Shown: positions 33,115-42,143, numbered from the stretch's first letter. The stretch is DNA of 64,000 nt from Ferdinandcohnia humi_A (GCA_047608075.1 JBLKRX010000003.1:1-64000), one strand, 5' to 3'. Notes: generated by a model not told the origin, from the sequence alone. Numbers and translations: made by a program.

Positions 33115-33597
33115 ATGGAGCTAGAGGAGCTATATAAGGAAATACAACCACGAATATATGCTTTTTTCTTTGTAAAGACCTCTAGCCGAGAGGTTGCGGA
33201 AGATTTAACACAGGAGGTTTTTTATGAAGCGATAAAAGGATTTAATTCCTTTTCTCATCAATCAACGATTCAAACATGGTTGTTTTCAATTGCGAAAAAC
33301 CGACTTCGGAAGCATTATCGTTCTAATAAATATAAAAAGAATCTAAGTGAGATGCTTTCAAATGAAGAAGGGGAATCCATCTCACCAGAGGATCATTTAC
33401 TTATAAATGAAGAGAAGAGAAGCTTAGTTGAACGAATCAATCAATTAGATGATGTATCAAAAGAGATTGTCACTCTACGAATTTATGGTGAACTTTCTTT
33501 TAAAGAGATTGGGAGTCTGATAAAGAAAAGTGAAAACTATGCAAGAATTACTTTTCACCGTGCAAAGTTAAAACTTCAGAAGGAAATGGAGGGATAA
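33115..33597 (+). CDS. ECF-type RNA polymerase sigma factor
   Basis: The 160-aa sigma factor has region 2 (IYAFFFVKTSSREVAEDLTQEVFYEAI, then TWLFSIAKNRLRKHYR) and region 4 (LRIYGELSFKEIGSLIKKS). GGGAGAGGTAG precedes the ATG. The gene after it starts 1 base past the stop and looks like its membrane anti-sigma factor. The third gene is a YfjL-like protein. The signal is unknown. Stress of the cell envelope is the usual theme for such units. Confidence 0.9.
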   Translation: MELEELYKEIQPRIYAFFFVKTSSREVAEDLTQEVFYEAIKGFNSFSHQSTIQTWLFSIAKNRLRKHYRSNKYKKNLSEMLSNEEGESISPEDHLLINEEKRSLVERINQLDDVSKEIVTLRIYGELSFKEIGSLIKKSENYARITFHRAKLKLQKEMEG

Positions 33598-33598
33598 C

Positions 33599-34180
33599 AT
33601 GGATAAGCAAGTTCAATCAATCATTGAGGACTTACTCCCATTATATAATGAAGGTCTATTAAGTGAAGAGACAACAGTGTGGTTGGAGCAACAGGTTAAA
33701 CAGAGTGCTGAATTACAAAAACTAGTAACCCTGACAACAACTCCTCTTGTGAAGGAGAAAATCGAGACCCCTTTTCAACATGATAAAATGTTGAAAAATA
33801 TCCAACGGAGACTCTCGCTTTATCAGTTACTATTTGTAGGAATCTCATTTTATCTGGCAATTAATACTTCGATATTAAACGAAAGCTTTGGCTTCGTTTT
33901 ATGGTATACGGTTTTAGGGTTGGTTACGTACCTATTTTATAAGGACATGAAAATCGTTCTATATTTGTCTGTTTTACCGATATTTATCTGGTCAGCAGGG
34001 AGTAATGCAACCGATTATCTAAATGGAGAAATCGATAATACAGTAACGTTAGTACAATTTATCTTGCAATCCATTATGGGATCGCTGTTATTATCCGTAA
34101 TCCATTATGTATTTGCGTTAATTGGAAGTATGATGGGACTTCTCCTCATTAAAATAAGGGCACAAGGTGAAGAAAAATGA
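33599..34180 (+). CDS. Membrane anti-sigma factor-like protein
   Basis: The 193-aa protein begins with a cytoplasmic segment typical of anti-sigma N-termini (IIEDLLPLYNEGLLSEETTVWLE), but it lacks the zinc-binding HxxxCxxC motif. About four membrane helices follow (80-190). It overlaps the downstream gene by 4 bases (ATGA) and starts 1 base after the sigma gene, so the three are translated together. I infer that it holds the sigma factor inactive at the membrane. Confidence 0.78.
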   Translation: MDKQVQSIIEDLLPLYNEGLLSEETTVWLEQQVKQSAELQKLVTLTTTPLVKEKIETPFQHDKMLKNIQRRLSLYQLLFVGISFYLAINTSILNESFGFVLWYTVLGLVTYLFYKDMKIVLYLSVLPIFIWSAGSNATDYLNGEIDNTVTLVQFILQSIMGSLLLSVIHYVFALIGSMMGLLLIKIRAQGEEK

Positions 34181-34917
34181 AAAAAAGAAAAATCATATAT
34201 ATGATAATTTTTGTATTGCTCGGATTGTTTGTCTTGTTTTTCTATAATGAATTAAATGGGAATCCGATTAGTAAGTTTTATGCTAGTAAAACCGTAGAGA
34301 AGTATCTCTCTGAAACGTACCCTAATCGAGAATTCAGAATTGAAGAAGGCAATTACAATTTTAAGTTTTCAGAGTATGGTTTTAAGGTTATCGAAATCGG
34401 CAGTACATCTTCAAAGGAAGCTGGGCCAAAATCGTATGACATAACGGTAAAGGGCTTTTTTAAGCCATATGTTGGTATGGATGGTATCTATTACGCCAAT
34501 CTAGATGAGCCACTTATGGAAAAAATAAGTAGAGAAGCAGAAAAGGAGATTATGGAGCTTTTATCAAAAGGGGTACCCACTGTTAAAGGAATAGGCATTA
34601 CCCTAGAGATTCAAAAAGGAAAATATGATGGAAATGCAACCTGGAATAAAAACATGGAGCTTGAAAAACCATTTGGGTTGCATATTGTTTTAGATGCAAC
34701 AACATCAACAAAAGAAGATGTGTTGACAGATTCGAAAAAAATTCAGGAAGTTTTAAATGAAAGTGGATATAACTACGATACAGTTACTATCAATGCTAAT
34801 TTCATTCCGGAAGCAGGAAAGGGGTCAAAGGATGAATGGGGTTATGTAAGATATGCATTCTCTTTTGAGAAGGAAACAAAGCTATCGCAAAAGGATATTG
34901 AAGAGCTAGAGAAATGA
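34177..34917 (+). CDS. YfjL-like membrane-anchored protein
   Basis: The 246-aa protein has an N-terminal membrane anchor (about 5-24) and an outer domain. The segment FYASKTVEKYLSETYPNREF and a C-terminal half with NESGYNYDTVTINANFIPE recall the YfjL-like and DUF3139-type families. It is the third gene of the ECF sigma operon and could be part of the sensing or response. The function is unknown. A terminator follows. Confidence 0.7.
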   Translation: MKKRKIIYMIIFVLLGLFVLFFYNELNGNPISKFYASKTVEKYLSETYPNREFRIEEGNYNFKFSEYGFKVIEIGSTSSKEAGPKSYDITVKGFFKPYVGMDGIYYANLDEPLMEKISREAEKEIMELLSKGVPTVKGIGITLEIQKGKYDGNATWNKNMELEKPFGLHIVLDATTSTKEDVLTDSKKIQEVLNESGYNYDTVTINANFIPEAGKGSKDEWGYVRYAFSFEKETKLSQKDIEELEK

Positions 34918-34922
34918 AAACG

Positions 34923-34957
34923 AAGGCATTCTTCTATATGAAGGATGTCTTTTTTTC
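34923..34957 (+). terminator. Terminator of the first ECF sigma operon
   Basis: AAGGCATTCTT and AAGGATGTCTT pair with wobbles around a 7-base loop, followed by T. Confidence 0.75.
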
Positions 34958-35002
34958 GTATTTATGATTGAGGGAATAGGATTTATAGCCTAAACAAAAG
35001 TA

Positions 35003-35060
35003 TTGACAGACGTCTCCTACTCAAATATAGTTATCTATGTTAATAGTTAAACAGTTTAAC
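35003..35060 (+). promoter_or_regulatory. Promoter and MarR-type operator of the efflux operon
   Basis: TTGACA (35003-35008), a 17-base spacer, then TATAGT (35026-35031). GTTAAACAGTTTAAC at 35046-35060 is a perfect 7-1-7 palindrome just past the start site, with a further AGTTAAAG half-site after it. Autorepression by the MarR gene is likely. Confidence 0.8.
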
Positions 35061-35150
35061 AGTTAAAGAATAGAATAGTTTTTGCTACTAAGAAAAAAAG
35101 CTGGATGCTTAGTGCCAAGGCATAATTAATTGTGAGGTGAATATATAAAA

Positions 35151-35612
35151 GTGTCGCAAACAAATATCAAGGAAATGGTCGATAGGTACCTAAATGTCTC
35201 CTTCTCCGTGGAAACAATAGCGGAATCCTTAGTAAAGGAGCAAATCGGAAGTGACCTCACAAACGACCAACATTATACACTTCGATATATAAACAAAGTT
35301 GGATCATGTACCTCAACCGAGCTTGCTGAGGTATTTGATGTAAAAAAGAGTGCGATTACAGCAATTATCAATCGTCTTTGGGAAAAGGGACTCATTCAAC
35401 GAACACGTGATGAAAATGATCGTAGACTCGTGTATTTAACCTTGACAGAAAAAGGGAATGAACTTTTTACTAAAACAGAGGAGAGGGTTCATAGACTTGT
35501 TGAGTCAATTATTGGAGGTTTTGAAGAAAAAGAAATCTTACAGTTTCTTGAAACCTATGAAAAGCTGAATGACGTATTGATTCAGATAAAAAATGATAAG
35601 GTGGAGGAATAG
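35151..35612 (+). CDS. MarR-family transcriptional repressor
   Basis: The 153-aa regulator has the MarR winged helix: STELAEVFDVKKSAITAIINRL (recognition helix) and RTRDENDRRLVYLTLT (wing). It starts with GTG behind GAGGTG. The MMPL transporter gene begins 2 bases after its stop, so they form an operon like B. subtilis ydgGH. The palindrome at 35046-35060 is the probable operator. The inducer is unknown. Confidence 0.9.
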   Translation: MSQTNIKEMVDRYLNVSFSVETIAESLVKEQIGSDLTNDQHYTLRYINKVGSCTSTELAEVFDVKKSAITAIINRLWEKGLIQRTRDENDRRLVYLTLTEKGNELFTKTEERVHRLVESIIGGFEEKEILQFLETYEKLNDVLIQIKNDKVEE

Positions 35613-35614
35613 GC

Positions 35615-38600
35615 ATGAATTTTATCATTAAACGAAAATGGTTTGTTATCATCGCATGGATTGTCGTTGTTGCTGGATTATTCATGGCTGCTCCCAATAT
35701 GGCGGATCTTGTGCGTGAAAAGGGACAAATTTCAGTTCCTGATGAGTATTCTTCCTCTGTCGCTAGTAAGATTACTAGTGATGCACAGGAGCAAGAGGGT
35801 GGAGGAGATGTATCACAGGTTGCACTTGTGTTTCATAATGAAGACAAATTAACAGAAGCGGAAATTGAGGAAGCAGAAAGAGCAATCCGTATTTTAGAAG
35901 AAAAGAAGGAAGAAATCGGGATTACCGAGATCCTCACACATTTTAATGAGGAAAATCTAGAAGAACAGCTTTTAGCTAAAGATGGAAAGTCCATCCTTGC
36001 TTCTGTGAGTGTAAGCTGGAATGATCGCGAACCAAAAGAAGTGAGCAAAGCCTTGTATGGAGCTCTTGAGGATGTAAAAGTTGATCATTATTACACTAGT
36101 GAGTGGTTGATTAGCGAGGATTTAATTAACAGCTCACAAGAAGGCTTGAAGAAAACCGAGGGAATTACAGTCGTATTTATCCTAGTAGTTTTATTACTTG
36201 TGTTCCGCTCATTAGTAGCTCCAATTATTCCACTCGTAACGGTAGGTTTATCGTACCTTGCGTCTCAATCAATCGTTGCCATGTTGGTAGATAAGTTCGA
36301 TTTTCCAATTTCAAACTATACACAAATCTTCTTAGTTGCTGTGCTATTTGGGATTGGTACGGACTACAGTATCTTGCTTTTAAGCCGTTTTAAAGAAGAG
36401 CTATCAGAGCGTGAGAGTATTGCTGAAGCTATTGTTGAGACATATCGCAATGCTGGTCGTACTGTATTCTTCAGTGGATTAGCCGTAATGGTTGGTTTTG
36501 CTGCAATTGGCTTTTCACAGTTTATCCTGTATCAATCAGCGGTTGCGGTGGCAGTCGGGGTTGCTTTATTAATCCTTGCATTGTTTACAATTGTTCCGTT
36601 CTTTATGGTTGTTCTAGGAAAGAGAATTTTCTGGCCATCTAAAAAGAATTTGGAGCATGGGGATAGTAAGATCTGGGCATTAGCTGGTAGATTTTCATTA
36701 GGTCGTCCAATTCTTTCTCTACTTGTAGTCGGATTATTTACAGTACCATTCCTGGTAACGTATGATGGTGACTTATCGTACGACTCATTGGAAGAATTAA
36801 GTGGAGAAGTTAATTCAATTAAAGCCTTTAACGCAATTGCCGGGAGCTTTGGACCCGGTGAGTCAATGCCAACTCAAATTGTAATTAAAAATGATGAGGA
36901 AATGGATTCTGTTGAATATGTTGAATTAGCAGAGAAAATTAGCCGTGAGGTTGAAAAGGTTGGTTTAGTTGATACTGTTCGTTCGGTGACAAGACCAACG
37001 GGTGAACCGATTGAGGATTTCTTTGTTTCCAACCAAGCGAAGACACTTGAAGAAGGTCTTGGGGAAGGAAAAGATGGGTTAACTCAAATTAGTGAAGGTT
37101 TACAAGAAGCGGGAACGGAATTAGCCAAATCAGAACCTGAGCTAAAAACAGCAACAGATGGAATCAGTGAATTAATCAATGGAACCAATCAGGTCAAATC
37201 CGGTCTAACGGAAATCCACACAAACCTTTCAAAGATTGAAACTGGAATCCGTCAAGGTTCAGTTGGAATGGACACAATGATTCGTGAGGTTGAAAAAGCA
37301 AAAGCTGGTGCTGAAGAATTGCAAAAATATTATAACGAACTATTAGTTGGTTATAAGCAAGCACAAGTTGGTATTTCTTCCTTACACGAGCAATATGCAG
37401 GGATTGCTATCCAGCTCGATGATCTATCTAAACAGTTAAATCAACTTACACCTGAAAGCTTCCAATATTTAGAGAACAAATACCCTGGCCTTCAAGGTGA
37501 ACAGGCATATGTAGGCATGAAAGGAACAATCCAAGGCCTACAACAAGGTATTCCTGCAATGTCTAGTGGTATTAAAACATTAAATAGCCACCTTTCAGAA
37601 GCGAACAACGGATTAGGTAAGGCAAATACTGGATTTGAACAATTACTAGCTCAACAATCTGCTCTCCCAGAAGGTCTGCAACAACTAATCGGTGGACTTG
37701 AACAATTAAAAACTGGACTTGAAGCAGCAGCAAACGGTCAAGGACAAATTGTTCAAAACATGCCACAGCTGACAACTGGTTTATCTGGAATTGGTGATGG
37801 TCAAAAGCAATTATTAGATGGATTTGGGGACCTAGGTAGCCAATTAACACAGTTAACAGATGGACTTACGCAAAGTGCAGATGGTTTAAATCATGTGTCT
37901 GATGGACTTGGTTCTGCACAGGAGTATTTATCAAGCCTTTCAAATTCAGAGGAATTAAATGCATTTTATATGCCAGCTGAAGTGCTAGAAAGTGATGACT
38001 TTGCTCAAGTTCTTGATACGTATATGTCTAAGGACCGTAAAGTAATGACTCTAGACGTAATTTTCGAAGCAAGTCCATATTCAAACGAAGCAATGGACAA
38101 AATTGATGAAATTAATGAAGCAGTAGGTAGAGCAACAAAAGATACAAAGCTTGAAAATGCAAAAGTTGCTCTAGGTGGTATTACAAGTACTAATACCGAC
38201 TTAAGTACAATGTCTGATCAAGATTACTCTCGTACAATTGTTCTTATGTTCATTGGTATCTTGTTAATTCTCATTTTCTTGTTCCGTTCATTAATTATGC
38301 CAGCATATATTATTGGTTCTTTAGTCTTAACGTATTACACATCAATGGCAATTAATGAAGTAATTTTCGTTGACCTATTAGGCTACACAGGTATTAGCTG
38401 GGCCGTTCCATTCTTCGGCTTTGTTATTCTTGTAGCATTAGGTGTAGACTACAGTATCTTCTTAATGGATCGTTTTAATGAATATAGAGACATCTCTGTT
38501 GCAGAAGCAATGATGCTTTCTATGAAGAAAATGGGAACAGTTATTATTTCAGCAGCTGTTATCCTAGGTGGGACATTTGCTGCGATGATGCCATCTGGAA

Positions 38601-38740
38601 TGCTATCGCTACTACAGATTGCATCGATAACCCTCGTGGGTCTTATGCTATACGCATTTGTCATCCTACCATTATTCATTCCTGTAATGGTAAAGAATTT
38701 TGGAGTGGCAAACTGGTGGCCGTTTAAACGACCAAACTAA
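35615..38740 (+). CDS. MMPL/RND-family transporter
   Basis: The 1041-aa protein is an MMPL-type exporter. It has two six-helix bundles (about 8-330 and 800-1035), each containing the family motif (GIGTDYSILLLSRF and LGVDYSIFLMDRFNEY), where Asp-Tyr is thought to carry protons. Between them a large outer domain (about 455-790) is rich in Gly, Leu and Gln heptads (GLxQLxxGL repeats) of the YhgE/Pip type, longer than in the roughly 885-aa YdgH. It probably exports lipids, antibiotics or similar hydrophobic compounds under MarR control. Confidence 0.9.
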   Translation: MNFIIKRKWFVIIAWIVVVAGLFMAAPNMADLVREKGQISVPDEYSSSVASKITSDAQEQEGGGDVSQVALVFHNEDKLTEAEIEEAERAIRILEEKKEEIGITEILTHFNEENLEEQLLAKDGKSILASVSVSWNDREPKEVSKALYGALEDVKVDHYYTSEWLISEDLINSSQEGLKKTEGITVVFILVVLLLVFRSLVAPIIPLVTVGLSYLASQSIVAMLVDKFDFPISNYTQIFLVAVLFGIGTDYSILLLSRFKEELSERESIAEAIVETYRNAGRTVFFSGLAVMVGFAAIGFSQFILYQSAVAVAVGVALLILALFTIVPFFMVVLGKRIFWPSKKNLEHGDSKIWALAGRFSLGRPILSLLVVGLFTVPFLVTYDGDLSYDSLEELSGEVNSIKAFNAIAGSFGPGESMPTQIVIKNDEEMDSVEYVELAEKISREVEKVGLVDTVRSVTRPTGEPIEDFFVSNQAKTLEEGLGEGKDGLTQISEGLQEAGTELAKSEPELKTATDGISELINGTNQVKSGLTEIHTNLSKIETGIRQGSVGMDTMIREVEKAKAGAEELQKYYNELLVGYKQAQVGISSLHEQYAGIAIQLDDLSKQLNQLTPESFQYLENKYPGLQGEQAYVGMKGTIQGLQQGIPAMSSGIKTLNSHLSEANNGLGKANTGFEQLLAQQSALPEGLQQLIGGLEQLKTGLEAAANGQGQIVQNMPQLTTGLSGIGDGQKQLLDGFGDLGSQLTQLTDGLTQSADGLNHVSDGLGSAQEYLSSLSNSEELNAFYMPAEVLESDDFAQVLDTYMSKDRKVMTLDVIFEASPYSNEAMDKIDEINEAVGRATKDTKLENAKVALGGITSTNTDLSTMSDQDYSRTIVLMFIGILLILIFLFRSLIMPAYIIGSLVLTYYTSMAINEVIFVDLLGYTGISWAVPFFGFVILVALGVDYSIFLMDRFNEYRDISVAEAMMLSMKKMGTVIISAAVILGGTFAAMMPSGMLSLLQIASITLVGLMLYAFVILPLFIPVMVKNFGVANWWPFKRPN

Positions 38741-38742
38741 TA

Positions 38743-38953
38743 AGAAATGCGGAAGCGCCTTGGAAGAGGAACGTCAACTAAGATCCGCCACGTCCTGTGG
38801 CGAACGTTGACGTCAGCACATCCCTGTGCAAGTCCGACAAGCAAATGTTCTATTGCCAAAAAAGTCGCTCTTTGACTTTTCTTGCAAAAGGTAATTTGAC
38901 TGCAAGGGGCTAGGCGCTGAAGCTGGGCATTGAAAACTATGTTCAAAATTTTA
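38743..38953 (+). repeat. About 210-bp interspersed repeat, copy 1
   Basis: This starts 2 bases after the MMPL stop. It contains AGAGGAACGTCAACTAAGAT, GAACGTTGACGTCAGC, GTGCAAGTCCGACAAGCAAA and GGGGCTAGGCGCTGAAGC. The order and sequence match the reverse complement of 50196-50411. AACGTCAAC and GTTGACGT give it an internal stem. It resembles intergenic repeats with GCGCCTAGCCCC known from Bacillus genomes. Confidence 0.85.
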
Positions 38954-38970
38954 TTCTTTCCTTTCCTTTT

Positions 38971-39008
38971 AAAAACGAGGTTCCTAAAAACTTAGGGACC
39001 TCGTTTTT
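38971..39008. terminator. Bidirectional terminator after the MMPL operon
   Basis: AAAAACGAGGTTCCTA and TAGGGACCTCGTTTTT pair over 16 bases with one wobble. It serves the MMPL operon and the converging thioredoxin-like gene. Confidence 0.92.
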
Positions 39009-39343
39009 TAATCTATATAATTCTCATAAACTTTTCTAAGTTTTTCAGTAAATGGCTCGATTGAGACAAATCGTGCTTCTCTTACATATTCTTTCCCATC
39101 AACAAATAAAAGCAATACAGGTACTGTAAAAATCGATAAATATCCTGCTATGTCCTCAACATCATCTGCATTGACATAGCCTAACAGAATCTGTGGAAAC
39201 TGTCCCATCACTTCTTTTACCTGTGGTAAAAGGGCATGACAAACACTACAATTTGTTCTTGAGATGTATAAAAAATTCAGTCCTTGGTTATTTATAAAAG
39301 CTTCTACTTGCGAGATAGCGGTTAAAGCTTGAAACTCCCTCAA
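39008..39343 (-). CDS. Thioredoxin-family protein
   Basis: The 111-aa protein has a thioredoxin fold with active site NCSVC (Cys32 and Cys35) and the cis-proline stretch FTVPVLLLF. The redox pair is CSVC rather than CGPC, so it is not a housekeeping thioredoxin. The TTG start at 39343 lies 6 bases after GGGGGAG. It overlaps the end of the preceding membrane-protein gene by about 56 bases. Thiol-related genes (TlpA-like, CstR) are nearby. Its final base touches the terminator. Confidence 0.82.
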   Translation of the reverse strand: MREFQALTAISQVEAFINNQGLNFLYISRTNCSVCHALLPQVKEVMGQFPQILLGYVNADDVEDIAGYLSIFTVPVLLLFVDGKEYVREARFVSIEPFTEKLRKVYENYID

Positions 39344-40205
39344 ATCTAACTCCCCCAATAGCTTCAGAAAGCATTTTTTTATAAAGTAAACGTGAAACTC
39401 CAACCAAAAAGAGATGAGAAAGAACACTCTCCAAGATATAATTTAACTTCATTTTTAGGATCTTTTTCTTCATTAGAACCAAGTTGATTACTTGGTTACT
39501 TAACAGGTTAAGCAACCGAAAATGTATCCCTGATTTCCTAGAAAATAAACCAGTAATGAATGCTATAAATAGACTATATAAAGGAGCAATGATAAAGTGC
39601 TCTCTCCATGAGAAATGAAATCCTCTTCCAAATCTTACTTTATTACGTACAGCATTAATATACATTAAGTTAACATCGATTATTACCATCGTTAAATAGT
39701 GAGCTATTTTTAATGCCCACCTTTTATGATGTAAAAGTAACCTATAAATGACACTGCTTATAAAGAAATAAACAGTAAGCAGAATGATGGAATAAAAAGG
39801 CTTCCACCAGTTCACAGCATAAACCTTTAGTCGTAAAAACAAATTTTCAATTAAAAAATAAAAAAGTGAAAAACTAAGCTTCCATTTCCAGCTCTTTTTG
39901 AATACTGCAAGAAAAGTAGCAGATACCGGTACGTACACAGCTTGAGATAGGATAGCTCCCAAAATAATATCAAGGTACGATTTGCTCATTATTTTAGGTC
40001 GATAGGTATATGCTTTGAATAAATTTAGTACGAAATATTCAAACAAGTAAGCAAGCCCGATATTTGTCATCAGCAATATCCACGTAGTCTTTTGTCTTTT
40101 TTGCTTGATCATTTGAAACAGTAAAATGAAATGTAGAATTCCTAATAAAAAAAACGATATAGAGTTCTTATTAATGAAACCTTTACTCTTCAAATTTACC
40201 ACCAT
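39288..40205 (-). CDS. Polytopic membrane protein, unknown
   Basis: The 305-aa protein has about seven or eight hydrophobic helices with Lys/Arg-rich loops and several aromatic residues (RLKVYAVNWWKPFYS). I recognise no family motif. AAAGGAAAG stands about 12 bases before the ATG. It is transcribed with the thioredoxin-like gene, whose start it overlaps. Divergent from it is the TlpA-like gene. Confidence 0.6.
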   Translation of the reverse strand: MVVNLKSKGFINKNSISFFLLGILHFILLFQMIKQKRQKTTWILLMTNIGLAYLFEYFVLNLFKAYTYRPKIMSKSYLDIILGAILSQAVYVPVSATFLAVFKKSWKWKLSFSLFYFLIENLFLRLKVYAVNWWKPFYSIILLTVYFFISSVIYRLLLHHKRWALKIAHYLTMVIIDVNLMYINAVRNKVRFGRGFHFSWREHFIIAPLYSLFIAFITGLFSRKSGIHFRLLNLLSNQVINLVLMKKKILKMKLNYILESVLSHLFLVGVSRLLYKKMLSEAIGGVRFEGVSSFNRYLASRSFYK

Positions 40206-40337
40206 AGTAGTTTGACTTTCCTTTATTATTCATTATGTCGTCCTTCGTTATCCGATAAAGGGGAAGGAAATCAAATTTGGATTTTTATGAAGTTGCAAAA
40301 ATGATTACTAAGAGATGTATAGAAAAAAATGAATACT

Positions 40338-40357
40338 CATACCCTATGTGGTATGAT
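40338..40357 (+). promoter_or_regulatory. Candidate CstR/CsoR-type operator over a -10
   Basis: CATACC and GGTATG form perfect arms around CTATGT (40338-40355), overlapping a -10 TATGAT (40352-40357) of the TlpA-like gene. CsoR/CstR operators have a TACC-GGTA layout of this kind. A CstR gene lies 1.5 kb downstream. Confidence 0.45.
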
Positions 40358-40424
40358 AGTTTAAATAGGTTTATGAGCCTGAAAATAATAAATAACATGA
40401 TCGTTCAAGCCTGGAGGTGAAAAA

Positions 40425-41504
40425 ATGCCTGTCATTCAAATAGGTAATCTAGCTATAATGATGAAGTGGATTTTACTAGGTGTAGCAGTAATAATCGGCT
40501 TGATGGCTGCTCGTTATTGGTTAGCACGTACCCAAAAAAGAGAACATTTTAAAGAGGTATATGAACTGCTCTCAAACAGTATTTTTTTAGGTGTGCTTAT
40601 ATGGAAGTTTAGTTTGATCGTTTTTGAACCTAAGCTTGTATTGAAAAGTCCTATGTCTTTATTGTATTTTACTGGTGGGAAGTATGGAATCTTACTAGGT
40701 ATTGGTGTAATCGCATTATATGTACTATACCAATCAAAAAAGAAAGAAATACAACCTAATATCCTTTTTCACTCAATAGCGATTTTAACTCTTGCATCCT
40801 TGACGATTTATCATATCCTTGCGCTTTTTTTACTACCTGGAAGTTTTAACTTTTATTTCAGTATCGGTATTATTTCATTTTTCCTATTTTTAGTAAGCTT
40901 TGTTGTAGACCATCTTGAAATCGTAAAACAAGGAAGGGAAGTGTATACCGTGGTAAAAAAGACGTTTGTATTAGCGGGTGTATTCGGGTTGTTCATTTGG
41001 GCAGTTTCTAATCAGCTAGCATCAGGAAACACATATACTACAGGGGAAGATGTTCAGACTGTTGGAATGGAAGTTGGAATTTCAGAAGGAAAAATAGCAC
41101 CAGACTTTACACTACGAACTACTACAGGAGAAAACATACAGCTATCCTCTCTTAGAGGAAAAATGGTAATTCTCAATTTTTGGGCCACTTGGTGTCCTCC
41201 GTGTAAAGCTGAAATGCCACATATGCAGGATTTCTATGAGGAACAAATGGACCAGAAAGCTACTGTCTTAGCGGTTAACCTCACAACTGCTGAAAAGAAT
41301 TCTAAGGATTTACCAAAATTCATTAAGGAGTATGGACTTACCTTTCCAATTTTACTTGATGAAGCCGGAGATATTGGCAACATGTATCAAGCCTTTACAA
41401 TTCCGACAAGTTATGTGATCGATTCGAACGGAATCATCCAAAAGAAAATAATAGGTCCTATGGATAAGGAAATGATGTACGAGCTTGTAAATAATGTTGA
41501 ATAG
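40425..41504 (+). CDS. Membrane thiol-disulfide oxidoreductase, TlpA/ResA-like
   Basis: The 359-aa protein has an N-terminal membrane part of about six helices (1-205) and a C-terminal outer thioredoxin-like domain. That domain begins GKIAPDFTLRTTTGENIQLS and has active site WATWCPPCKAE (Cys257, Cys260) and the cis-Pro stretch FTIPTSYVID. The ResA/TlpA group reduces disulfides outside the cell, for example in cytochrome c assembly. Fusion to a multi-helix domain suggests that electrons are received in the membrane. GGAGG precedes the ATG. Confidence 0.85.
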   Translation: MPVIQIGNLAIMMKWILLGVAVIIGLMAARYWLARTQKREHFKEVYELLSNSIFLGVLIWKFSLIVFEPKLVLKSPMSLLYFTGGKYGILLGIGVIALYVLYQSKKKEIQPNILFHSIAILTLASLTIYHILALFLLPGSFNFYFSIGIISFFLFLVSFVVDHLEIVKQGREVYTVVKKTFVLAGVFGLFIWAVSNQLASGNTYTTGEDVQTVGMEVGISEGKIAPDFTLRTTTGENIQLSSLRGKMVILNFWATWCPPCKAEMPHMQDFYEEQMDQKATVLAVNLTTAEKNSKDLPKFIKEYGLTFPILLDEAGDIGNMYQAFTIPTSYVIDSNGIIQKKIIGPMDKEMMYELVNNVE

Positions 41505-41561
41505 TGGAAAATTACCCGTCTTGACTTTTTGAAGTATGATTTAGGTGAAGGGGTTATTCAC

Positions 41562-41871
41562 ATGATAATCGTGTTTTCCTTACTTTTTATTGTTGTCTTT
41601 GGGGGTATTTTTCATAGATATCTACCTGTTATAGGAGTAAAATTGTAAGGATGTACCTAACATAAATGGTAAAATTGTAGATGTGAGAGATCTCCTATAA
41701 AAATCCATGTACGTTATCTATTAATATACCGGTTGCGATTTAGAAAGATATTATAAGGATATTCCTGAAAAAAACATTGCAATTCGTATATTACAACGTA
41801 AAGGATTTCAAGTAAGTGGATATACAATAATAGAATACTGTTGTAATAAGACTTCGGGCTATGCCGTATAA
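41562..41871 (+). pseudogene. Decayed membrane-anchored rhodanese
   Basis: The start is intact (GGTGAAGGGG, then ATG; a hydrophobic anchor MIIVFSLLFIVVFGG; RYLPVIGVKL), then TAA. In shifted frames one reads DVPNINGKIVDVRD, YKNPCTLSINIPVA, DLERYYKDIPEKN and IAIRILQRKGFQVSGYTIIE, which together spell a single-TM rhodanese of the kind found beside CstR/CsoR-like genes. At least three frame changes and a deletion (including the catalytic loop region) show that it is dead. It ends 11 bases before cstR. Confidence 0.75.
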
Positions 41872-41882
41872 AGGGTGATTAT

Positions 41883-42143
41883 ATGGAATACAATGATCAA
41901 ATGAAAAACCGCGTAAAACGGATTGAAGGTCAATTACGTGGGATTTTACGCATGATGGAAGAAAACAAAGACTGCAAAGAGGTTATTACTCAATTATCTG
42001 CAACACGTACAGCAATTGACCGAACGATTGGTGTAGTTGTTAGCTCAAATCTCGTAGCATGTGTACGTGATGCGGATGAGAAGAATGAGGATACTGAGAA
42101 ATTAGTGAAAGAAGCAGTTGAATTACTAGTTAAGAGTAGATAA
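41883..42143 (+). CDS. cstR: CstR persulfide-sensing repressor
   Basis: The 86-aa DUF156 protein has Cys31 (NKDCKEV) and Cys60 (LVACVRD), the two thiols that form the persulfide bridge in CstR. It lacks the His needed for copper sensing in CsoR. The N-terminus NRVKRIEGQLRGILRMMEE is family-typical. AAAGGGTG precedes the ATG. It should repress sulfide-detoxification genes. Its usual partner, a rhodanese, is broken just upstream, and the TlpA-like promoter carries a possible operator. Confidence 0.9.
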   Translation: MEYNDQMKNRVKRIEGQLRGILRMMEENKDCKEVITQLSATRTAIDRTIGVVVSSNLVACVRDADEKNEDTEKLVKEAVELLVKSR

